Part shown: positions 10,916-21,900 of the stretch, piece after piece | Layout of the letters: every line of letters starts with the position of its first letter | Position numbering within the stretch: position 1 is the stretch's first letter | Assembly: GCA_009760855.2 (NCBI GenBank) | Contig: WPIO01000049.1 | Coordinates: 2,435,001-2,499,000 of the forward strand | Direction of reading: 5' to 3' | Origin: Cristatella mucedo | Lineage: Eukaryota; Bryozoa; Phylactolaemata; Cristatellidae | Length of the DNA: 64,000 nucleotides | Translations under genes and position numbers: made by a program | The notes under the pieces: generated by a model | Database searches by the model: none | Told to the model about the DNA's origin: nothing | Seen by the model: only the letters and a program-made list of their open reading frames with translations

Positions 10916-11294
10916 TTAGACGCTCGTTTCCGGCACTGCGGCATCCGCCATGCAGGCATGCTGCCGTCGGAAGCTGTCTCGAAGGCGGACCAAGGAGCGA
11001 GCGACGCGGCACGCATAGTGCCGCTCGTACCAGGCCGGCAGACGCCCCAGCAGGTCGACGCACGACAGGTGAGTCACGCGGCTCCTGCCTGCTCCGCACG
11101 GTTCGACCAGGTAGTGCGAAGCGTAGGTGATGGCGGCGGCAGCAGCAGCCGCCGCAGCGGGGCCAGCGGCTCCGCCGCCGGGCTGGCGACGCTTGAGGCA
11201 GAGCTGAGGCGAAGCGGAGCAGGCGGCCGCCGACGGGTCCACCGAGTGCGAGACGAGAGCGCACGTGCCGCTATCCAGCTGAGTGCGCCAGGAC
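10916..11294 (-). CDS. DLC1: RhoGAP gene, last exon: C-terminal half of START
   Basis: Encodes SWRTQLDSGTCALVSHSVD, then ASHYLVEPCG, LLGRLPAWYERHY and VRLRDSF, all in the order and spacing of the DLC1 START C-terminus, ending VPETSV and TAA. The acceptor CCTCGCAG precedes 11294, and the split arginine codon AG/G joins the previous exon in frame. Between SVDPS and the ASHYL block is a Gly/Ala-rich insertion with a run of about nine alanines that vertebrate homologues lack. Confidence 0.9.
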
Positions 11295-14200
11295 CTGCGA
11301 GGCGGTAAGAGCGTGCGCAACCGACGTGAGAACCCGTGTCGCTAGACGACCGAAGCCGGACTCGGTCGACAGCGAGCAGCCCATCGGAGGGCTCTGCTCT
11401 CGAGCTGAGCGCTCCTGACATGCTTTGCTAAACTTTTTTTTTTCTACAAAGAATGGAATTTAGTTCGAAGCGACCGAGTGTGACTCTAGACGCGAGGGAT
11501 TATCTGTTACTGGAATCAATCAACTTCAAATTCAAGTCGTAGAAGCGATTCGATACCGACAGTTGCACGCGCAGCAGATTCGTTTCAAATCGGAGAAGGC
11601 AAGCCGAGTTTTTTGCTTACAGCAGACCTTCTGAGATCAAAACTGCCACATCGGCCGGACACGTTGCTTGCGACTCAGCAAAATTCTGCTGAGACTGCTG
11701 CTGCAGAAAGGCTCACCTCAGCAGGATGTGTTCGGTTTCGTGGTTCGTGGTACCAGCAGACAAGCCTTCCGGGTGCTTGCCGTCAGGAAGTCGGCTCGTG
11801 AAGTGCACGAGCTCCGTATCGCCATCCAGAGCCTTCCGGCAGCATCGAACTTCCTCGAAGTCGTCCCACAGGTGGCGCTCTTGCACAAGGCGTGTGAGGA
11901 CCTCGACAGGCGGTGCCTCCACCTCGATGCTAGCCTTCCACAGGGGTAAGCGGCTGCGGCCATCACCCCGGTGCTGCTGCATCGGCTTGTGACTCACTGC
12001 TACAGCTAGCAATCCCTTGCCAACGTGCGCTGGTAGACAGTCGGCCGTCCACCCCTTGGACTTCCTGCCAAGCTCCTGCAGAAACGAACAACTGTGCGCA
12101 TATATTCGTCGTGCATGCACGGGCCCTTATCTCCACAAAGCCACACAGACTAAGCACGCATTGTGCCAGAGAGTTTTCTATGGCGCACTCAATACGTAGC
12201 AGCATTGTAAGAATTGTCGATCAGGCAGAGTCAGAGAGCTTCTGTTGCCAGGGGTATTCAAGAAAAAAAAATGGAACAGCTAATCCATTATCCATAAAAG
12301 ACCTGCGGGCACGATGAGGCTTACACTGGTGCAGCAGTTCAGCTTGGTAAGGAGGAGCTAGGCCGCAGTGAGCCTTGTGGGTCAGCATAAGAGCTTTACT
12401 CTGCATCCACCGACAAATATCGGAAGCCATCACAGATCCTTCAGGAAAGAAGACACGTGGTCAAATCTCTGGAATTTTTCAACTAGCCTTGCAGCCATAT
12501 TCGTCACCAGCAGCAGAGGTTTTAAGGTTCTTTTTTGGCAGCCTATCGAGTAATCTGCCTAGACAGAATCCAGGCGCTTGAAAGATGTAGAGCGGCGGTT
12601 CTCAACCTGAGGATCGCGACCCCTTTGAGGGTCGAACGACCCTTTCACACGAGTCGCCAAGACCATCGGAAAACTGGCATCTCCACATTTTGCACACAGA
12701 AAATTTTATGGACGGGGGTCGCCACAACATGAGGAACTATATTAAAGGGTCACGGCATTAAGACGGTTGAGAACCATTGATCTAGCGACATCCACTAGGG
12801 CAGGTAGTGCAAATCTTCGACTAGGATCGAACATTATGTCTAGCTAAAGAAGTCATAATCTACATGAAGCTTTTTAACGCAAAGCAGTCGCTCAAGAAGA
12901 CACTTATATTACGACCGCACGATGACGGTCGCACTACTGCCACTACAGCCACTTTGAAGAGCCGGGTCTCTTTTAGTCTAGCCACACGTTAAGGGTGTCC
13001 TATGAACAGAAGTTCGGTTTTATCGTTTGACCCATGTCCAGGATCAAATGTCAGCAAGGCAGGCATTCGATTTATCGGCCTCCACAGCTGATGCCGAGGG
13101 CTCAAAAACCAAGTACAGCATTCCGTCGTCAGAATAGAAGTGGTAGCCAATGCCACGTTTGCCTTCCTCAAGAAATGCTCTCAAGGAACAAAGATTGCCT
13201 GACGAAACAGGACATCGTCGTACGTTGGGTGCTTCCCTTAAACGTTTTGGCCAGATTCGACGGCGCCAAGCCGAAATGAATTAGTAATGAGAGTGACAGG
13301 CCCACTGTTTGTGCTACCGGCAACAGCAGCTGGCAGACAGCAAGCGGTACAGATGCATCAGTACCTTGAGCACGCAGCGAATGCATTCGTCAACGTGAAG
13401 GCGGTGAGAGCCGCCTTTGATGTCTTTAAGAAGCTCTGTCAGCGGGCTCGGCAGCATCTCGTCACGGCACGTGAAAGTGCATGCAGCAAACTCCTCCGGA
13501 ATCTAGGAGATGATGATGGAGATGACAAAGAGTACACACGGACGACTTCAGCAGTCACACACAAATGTGTCCACAGAAAGTTACGACCATGCACCGATGA
13601 GAAAACTACGACCATGCAGTGATGATTGGTCTGCCTGAGAGGTGAAGAGGTGGAAGGTCTGGGCTCGCTACAATTCTATCCGTTTCAGACGTTCACTGGA
13701 ATAGCATCCGGTGCCGTCGCATAAACTAGTGAAATGTCCTTTACACAGAAGATTAGTACATACCTACCATGCACACATATCCCCCTAGGCACTGGTGCTG
13801 TGCCGGCGATAATGCATCTCGGCTTCCCTAGCTAACTGCTTGCAAGTCTTGCGAATTAAAAAGTCTTTCGGATTGTAACATTGATCGAACGCTTACAGTG
13901 AGTGCAAAGCTCCGAGGCTGCACTCGTATTTCCTAAATATCGCAACTTCCTGTTACATCGATTCTCAGCGACCTGCACTGGCCATCCACCAAGCAGAGCA
14001 TTGACTTCGACGATCTGTCACTCAGTTTTAGATTCCGGCACTGCAGCTCTTACTCTCGCTATCTCTCTTAGCTATCCGAATTAACCACTTCTCGATCTTC
14101 CTATCGTGCTCGCCCCGTCTGTGGCTCTGATTGTTTAGTCGCAAGGAGACAGTGGCGTCAATTAGCATCCTGCTAAAGCCCGGAGCTTGTTGCTGACTTG

Positions 14201-15955
14201 TATCTAGACGTATCTGCACTTGACATACCCTGACTTGACAAAGCCTGACGTGGCAGAATTTATTTTACAGCAATGCCGCTAAAACCACCTGTTCCACACA
14301 GCATTTTTGCTCCACCTGCGTGCATGATTCTGTACGTGTTCACACGAGCTGAATCTTGAATGCTATACAACTCAACTAATCAATTGGCATGTTTGATCTT
14401 CAGCGTAGGCAAAAGCCTGCGAAGGAAGAGAAAAGTTTTCTTATTAGTCGTTACGCAAACGTTTCATTGGCATTCTTACCGTTGCTACCAAGAATAGCAA
14501 TCATCGTGAAATGTTAAGTGCCAATAATTGCACTCACCGGCTCCCTAAAGAGGTAGCGCTGGGGAAACGGCCGCTTCATTTCTACTAGCAGTTGCTGACT
14601 GTGTGATACGATTTATCCGGTCACGAGGATTTTTTTTTAATTTGGTACGAATCAACCCGGATGATGGCATCATTGCATTGGGATGACAAGCTTCGCAAAT
14701 GCGATGACCGCAACACTCTCTGAACACGACCAGCAAACCGCCGACGAGGAGCTCTCGTGAGGACGACACGCCTCCGGACGTGGGGACACCACCTTCGGAC
14801 GTGGGGACACGCCTCCGGATGGCTCTACCTGAAACAGCCGGTCGCCTTGGTCCAGCATCTGCTTGAGACACTCGTGGGCGTGCTTCTGATCGAGCAGGTC
14901 GCTGATGTGGTCCGCCGACGGGCCCGAGTTCTTCCTCGGCACCTTGGGACTTCTGCCCGGTGCCGGCTGGCCTCCGGAGCCGCTCAGCGAGCCGAGGCTG
15001 AAGAGACTCGGCGCGAAGCACACAGCCAGGTTACTGGCTGTCATCTGATTGGTCGACGCCTGCCCGGCTACGAAGGCCATGAAGTCGAGCAGGGCTCGCA
15101 GAGCCTGGCGATTCTCGCACGGCAGCAGCATCATCGCCGCACGCATGGCCTCCGCTCGCTCGGTCTGGGGCACGTCTGCAGAGAGAGAAAGAGAGAAGGT
15201 CGCTAAAAAGCCACTACACCGACGCAAAATGACCATCCCTCTACCGGCAGCTACAGCGACCGAGCGGCGACCACACCCGGCGGCGGCAGCTGCTGCTGCT
15301 ATTGCCGCCGCTCACACTGATGAATGGCAAGGAAGAGCTCGGAGAGCCTGTCGGTGAGCAGACACTCGGGCAGCTCTCTGAAGAACTGCTTCAGCAGATC
15401 CGCCAGGTCGTAGGCCTGCGTGCCGCCGTCTGCGAGCGACACGTCTGTCGACGAGAAAAAGCACTCGTGCAGGAGCGGAGCTCAGGAGCTGTGTCGGCCT
15501 GTGCAGCCGCTAGCGCCCGTTGCGGCCGCCGCTGCGAGGAGGGCGCGCACGGCACGGCACGGCACGCTCCGCTGAAAGCAGAACTCGCGCCGCCTCTTGC
15601 GCGCTGCGGTGCCCGCGGCCTGCCCAGGCCTGCCCGCGGCTCACCCCTGCCGGCGTCGATGTCGTTGCGCAGCTTCTGTATCCTCGACTTGACGCCGGGC
15701 CGACGGAAAATCCCGACCGTCTCGTGCGCCACGTGGCGGAGCGAGGCCATCACGCGCCGAATGCCAGCGGGCAGCGGATGGCCCTCGGTCTGCTGGATTG
15801 CAGACAGCGGCGTGCAGAAGACGAGGCGCGCGCCGCCTTCGCCATCGTGCTGCTCGGGCCGTGAGATGCTCTTCTGCCCTGATCTGCGAGGATCCGAACG
15901 ACGAGAGGACATCAAAGGGGCACCGAGCTCGGAGCCGACTGCTGCTGCTCCGGCT

Positions 15956-15988
<33 letters not shown>

Positions 15989-18900
15989 GGCAGGCATTCC
16001 AATAGTGCAGCAGAGCAGGCACACGACCGTGCTTACATTCGCATCACCTTAAGCCTCGAGCGCTGCACTTTGCAGTCGTAAACACAGCAAGACTACTCGC
16101 TCCCGATTTAGCTACACTTTTTCTTCTCGGGAGCCGCTTGCCGATCGGCCACGCAGCATCGGTAGGCGCGCTGCTGCTGCTGCTGCTGCTGCTGCGCCAG
16201 TTCTCGTAGCGACCTGCGCTGGTTCCCCGTCACGTAGCGAATCGACAGCCGACGTTCTGTCGCTTGCAATCAGGTCCCTTCATTCTCATGCTCTAGCCTG
16301 TTTATCCATCAGAACTACTCGTCCCCCTCGAGGCTAGGCACTGTGCTGCCTGCTTTTCAGATTCAAATCACTCAGCTGTGCCTCGAAACCAGCCTCAAAT
16401 CCTTTGGAGACTGAAACCTCAGGCCGCTTGCTCCCAAAGCTCGGGAGCTCACTCTCAACTGACGTCACGACTGCCCCGGACTTGACGACATTTAAAAGAA
16501 GAAGCTAAACGCTTGCATTGTCCTCACAGCAACTGCTGAGTCACTGAGAGATGCCCATAGTGGACTTACGAATGCTTACAAATGCTGACACCGTGCAGGC
16601 TGTTACTAATCAATTGACATGCTTCCTTTCAAAATGTGGCTAGTGCCTAGAAATAAATATAGTTCTCTGGTAGAGCTATGGGAATATAATAATAATAATT
16701 ATAATTATAATAATAATAAATATTCTTACAGCTACTAGAGACATGCTGCTTGCATCCCGTTACTGCCGAGAAAGCAAAGTCAATGCTGGTGGGGGTGTGG
16801 AAGATCAGTGGGTGAAGGAGAGTGGGAGACAGAACAACAGTCATCAACAGACAGATCAAAAGACAGGGGAGAGAGAGATCAGGAGCGAGAGAAGAGAGCA
16901 GGAGAGAAAGTGCAGGGGACGTAAGCGGAGAAAGAGTGTGCGTGAGGAGCAGAGCACTGGGGAGGAAGGGTGTGAATAAAGTGCCACAATGCAGAGATGC
17001 AAATGGATACGGCATGCATGGACATGCCCGAAGTTGTGATGAGTTAACCTACCGAAGCAGGGTTCGGGACAGAATGCTGTTAGCCACATCGCGAGGGCAA
17101 TGCTCTTCCAGCTGTGCCGTGACCTTGAGCAGGCACAGCTTTCGCAGACAGGACAGCTGGCCGGCAGTCAGGTGGTGCACATCCCTGCTGGCATGGCGGC
17201 ATTCAGCAGATGACCTGAACCCTCGCTGCAGTAGGCTTTTCTTGGACTGCTTTCTGCTTGGTCTGCGAAACACACAGCGAGAGTGGCGGAAGCAAGCAGT
17301 GCCGGCGGGCGCGCACGTACGCCAACTCCGGCCGGGCGCCAGTGTCACATCGCCATGGCTGTGCAAGGTCGGGGGGCGGGCCCTGGGTGTGCGTATGTGT
17401 GTCAGGCCTCAGCTTGCCACACTGTTGCACCGGTGACCGAATCCGAGCCAAAAAGCAGCAGCAGCAGCGGCGGCGGCGGCGCACAGACAGAGCCGTCGGT
17501 GGGCATCGCTCTGCATCGAGGATTTCATCCGTGCTACGTCTGCAGGCTACCGAATGTGTACGGAAAGTCGCTCAAGCTTTGAGTGCGCTATAGAAAACTC
17601 GAATTCGCACCACCCACTTAGTCTTTGTGGAGTTACAGAGAGAGAGATATACATTACACAGCATGCACATTTTTAGCTGTGTATGCAGGGGGTGAAGGTG
17701 AGCTGCTGCTGCTGCTGCTGCAGTCTTGATTGCAAAATTGCCACTGCACAGCAACTCGAGGCACGTAGCCTGGCTCGCGCCGGGCTCTACGCACCTACGC
17801 AGGCCCGAACCTTCGATTTTATGTGCACGTGCATTTCGTGCAAGCAAGCAAGCTCGTGAGAGGGCATACGCAAGTGAGTGTGTGTGCATGTGCATGCATA
17901 CCCGTAAGTGTGTGAATGTAAATGTAAATACGTATGCATGCATGCATGCATGTATGCATGCATGCGCGTGTGTGTGTGTGCGTGTTTGTGTGCATGCTTG
18001 TGTGTAAGTGTATGCAAAGCAAACGAGATTCGCTAGCCACTTTTGAAGTGTGCACTCGTCATTAGCAGTAGGCAGCCGGGCTCGGCTCGCTTCATTGTGT
18101 CCGGCCTGGAATGATGCCACGTAAACAACTCGACACCCCTAATGCCTCACTATGTTGGCAACGGTGACACCACGGCACTGCAGCATGCAGCAGTGCTCCG
18201 TCAGCCGGCCGCGCGGCTGATCGAGCAAAGCTGCTGCCGGCCCATTGCCCGTGGTGACGGCAAAAGCAAGCCGAGGCAAGCAGACGCAGTGGGGAGCGCA
18301 CGGTGCAGGGCAGGGAAAGCGATCGCCATTGTTACATGGCTGCCTGATGGCCTCGGAGGCAGTGCAAGTGCGCTGGGGGGGGATCAAGCTAGGCCTTCGG
18401 GGGGGGGGGGGGGAGTCTGCGGACGTCAGCATCTGCTTCCTCCTTACTTCGTGCTAACTGGCTCGCGAGTCAGCGACAGTCCGACGCCCGAGTCGCGCCG
18501 GTCTTCCTGTGAGGCAGAGTGCGGCGCCGGCGGTCGCAGCAAGCCGTTGCTGGCGGCCGCTGTCGCGCCGTCCTCACACGGACGCACTTTGGCATCGACA
18601 GCCTCGTCAGCCGCAGCTGCTTCGGACGAGCATTGATCGCGGCCCAGTGCAGCCGACAGCAGCAGCAGTCCACCCGCATCGACTTCGCCTGAGTGGGACG
18701 ACAGGAAACGACAGAACGTAATTCACGTGGCTGCAATGAGTGCCCCCCTCACCCCTGTCTACGGCCGCTGGTCGCCACCGACCGAGGTGCACAGCAGCAG
18801 CACTTTGCAATGTCTGCCATCGTGGGTGTGCCGCAGCGGGCGCGTGGGCAGCTGAATCGCGCGCGCATTTGTGTAGTCGCTCACCGTCGTCGCGGTCATG

Positions 18901-21900
18901 CGCTGCACATGCAAGCGCCTTCAAGAGGGCTAGATACATTGATCGACCAGCCTGCGCTTGCGTGGCAAGGTGGTTTGCTTGAAAATGCTAATCCCAAAGG
19001 GGCAGAGCTCGCAGCTTCTCGAGCCACGGCTCCGAGCTCTGAGCGCCGCAGAGCAGACCAAGCACAGGCAGGCCACCGCATGCAGCACACTGGGGGCGAG
19101 CCAATAGTCGACGATCACGTGCAGCGTGCTAACCGTTCGGCGAGCCTGCTGCCTGCAGTGCGCACTCCTCGTACCGCGTTGGTCTTTCGAGGCCGCAGGA
19201 GCTGCAGTTGAGGGTGCAGAGTCTGTGGAGTCGTCGTAGTCGTCTTTGATGGTAACCGGCACGTTGTCATACCAGCTCAGGCGGCGCGACCGCTTCTCTG
19301 GCGCCGAGTTTGCGCCGCCGCTGACGCAGCTGCTGCTGTTACTCGTTGCCATGGCATCGGGGCCGGCATTGCCGCTCGTACCGCCGCCGCTGCCGACCCC
19401 GAGGCAAGGCCTCCCAATGGTCGCGGGCGGCACAGCAGCCGTCGCTCGGCTGCCACCGGCATTGGTCGGCAGCTTTCCGGCGCATCCAGGGCAAATTCGC
19501 CGAACGATCCTCGGCTCCAGCGTCACAGGGAACGTGCCGGGCACGTGACTGGCCGGCAGCACGTACACGGTCTCGGCGACGCAGCTAGAGCCGGATGCGT
19601 CGCGGCGGCAGCTGCCTCCGGCGCGGCCCGTGACAGCCCTCGTGGCGACAGCGTCGGCGAGGTCGAGGCAGCCAAGCCGGCGCAGGCGCTCTTCCGTCTC
19701 GGCCGAGCGTATCAGCACTGGCTCTCCAATGACCACGCGCGCCGCCTGAGAGACGGAAGCGGCCGCCGCTGCGGCCGATCCAGCGATGGCGACATCGTCA
19801 TCGTCATCGATGCCGTTCCGCTGCCGCCGCCGCTGCCGCTTAGCCCAGCCGCCACGCTTTGGGTGGCAACGACTGCCGCCGGGCAGGATTGGTGAGCCGC
19901 CGCCGCTGCTGCTGCTGCTTGCAGCCGACGACGGTTCGGACGACGATGCGGCCGACTCGGACGACGAGACTGGCGACACGTCGTCGCTGTCACGGCTCTG
20001 CGACAGGGCTGACGAGCCGCCTGCCCAGGGTGCGGCGCTCGAGGCTGTTGCAGTCGCCTGCGCCGAGGCGCGACGCGCACGCATCCTGGAGGGCCGCGGG
20101 CTGCAGTCGCCCGCGCCGCTCCCGAGAGCGCTGTCACAGCTGCTGGTGCCACTGCCGGAAGTCGCCGACGAGGCAACGCCGGAGGAAGTCGCCTCCGGCC
20201 CGCCGACGGGAGGCGACGGCTGCTGCGAGCCTGGCTGCTCTGCAGCGGTGACTGCAGCAGCGACGTGCGACCACTTCTTGCTCTTCCTGTCCACGTGCCA
20301 CTTGAAAGACAGCGCACCCTGGTCATTCTGTCCGGCAGAAGTGCAGTCAAGCTGCAAGAGACAGCAGGCGCCGGTCCAGAGTGAGGGCGGCAGCTGGAAC
20401 AGGGTCACGGCAGCTGCCGCTGCGGCCGGCGGCGGCGTCGTTGCGGCTTCAGCGCAACAGGCACGCACCGCCGGCGGTCTGCCCTCTGGCAGCGGCACGC
20501 AGCCGATCGCCGAGCGGGAGAAGCCGCCTGGGTGCATGCAGACGACGGAGGCGGCGGCGGCTCCACGGCAGCGACCCTAGCCATCTGACTCGGCAGGCCA
20601 CGGTGCCCGAACTGGGCTACGTAACGCAGCGCAGCGCGCACAAAGCATAAATTGGCAACTGTGGCGGCTTCGCCCACGAATAAAGAGAAAGTCAGCTGCC
20701 GCTAGTCACTGCCGACGTGAGGCCTTTGTGGAGGCCGCCATTGTTGCCAGAACAACCGATTAGCAGCACACAGGCAGCGCATTAATACTGCCGAGGGGTC
20801 GTTGAAGTCGGCAGCCGAGAAGTTCAACCTGAGGCAACTGAACCCCTTCGAACGACCTTGGACCGCCACCTCTAGGGCCGCCTCTTCCCGCGAGCCTGCT
20901 TGCAGTTCCACCAGTGCTGCTTCAGACAGCTGGCAACGATGCTGCTGCTGCGCCCATGCACGCAAGTGGTCATCACGTACCAGGATTCTCTTGACCCAGA
21001 GCATATTTCACGAACCGATCGTGCCAGGCCGCCGCGCTGCAGCGGTCGGTCATGCGCACGCCCTCCGACGGCGGCGGCTGCCTGACGTGGCCCAGCCACG
21101 GCAACAGACGCCAGCGCACTGGCGACGGGCCTGCGCTCTCGCGCAGAGGCGGCGCAGGCAGGCGCTCCCGCTTTGCTCTGCTGCCGCTGGTATGCTCAAA
21201 CAAGGGCTCAGAGCGAAATCAGCCACCGGGCCACAATGGACCTGTTTGCCGTGAGCAAACGGTGCAACCGTTGCGCTTTCTGCGCCCTCTCTGGCCGACA
21301 GCTGCCTTCGACGACGCAGGCAGCCCCGAGGCAGCCGCCTGGCCCACCTTCTCAGAGGGATCGCCATCGGCCGACTGGAGCTGGCATGCTGCCACGGACC
21401 GCATTGCTACGGACCAATCGGTTAGCACCACTCGTTAGCAGCAGCTGCTGCTGGCGAATTGCAGGCCCCGAGGCTGAAACAGCTCTGTCCGATCATTGAG
21501 CTGAATGAGCTCGCCCCACAGCACAGACTTGTGTAACAATAGACTATAATAATGAAATTTGCATTGCGGCAAGAGAAAACAGCATCTTTTAGCAGACATT
21601 TGACACTAGCGCTTGATTGGCAGCACGTGTCAATAGGTCACGTGATAGCGTTTCGAGTCTCAGCTCGCAAAACTATATGCACATACTTTGATGAAGGACA
21701 GTTGACTCCGGCGGGAAAAATGCTGTGAGAAACAGGCGGATCCATAGATCCATTGTTTGGAATGTCATCAAGTCAGGAGATGTCCCAGCTGAGATGTGCC
21801 TCGCCACCGAGCTCCAGGCTTAGGCAAGCTAAATACAGCTGAAGGCACGGGTTTCCGCACCATTGAAAGTTGGTCAGAAGAGCGGCTAAACGACTTGAGT

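Larger units (their letters stand above)
12076..14537 (-). other. Intron of the RhoGAP gene
   Basis: Between the tentative connector exon and the START exon. It holds a LINE fragment (12.2-12.6 kb), a SPIN-like MITE, an opposite-strand open frame (13.3-13.6 kb) and a second LINE fragment. A strong isolated acceptor (TTTTCTCTTCCTTCGCAG near 14,430) may belong to an unrecognised connector exon; I could not find a matching in-frame donor. Confidence 0.6.

Noticed and set aside
15302-16081. 259-codon plus-strand frame
   Set aside because: Antisense shadow of two RhoGAP-domain exons and their intron.
16822-17593. Overlapping plus-strand frames of 111-204 codons
   Set aside because: Opposite strand to the recognised helical RhoGAP exon; no motif of their own.
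18930-19174. C-terminal extension of the large minus-strand frame past the linker exon
   Set aside because: A donor (AACGCG/GTACGA) at 19175 with matching phase, and the following conserved exon at 18688, show this part is intron; the extension has no homology.
19786-20580. 264-codon plus-strand frame
   Set aside because: Shadow of the GC-rich minus-strand linker exon of the RhoGAP gene, which has clear homology.
20702-21370. Possible N-terminal exon of the RhoGAP gene on the minus strand
   Set aside because: No SAM or linker similarity; the true SAM exons were found further upstream at 27.1, 30.7 and 33.1 kb.
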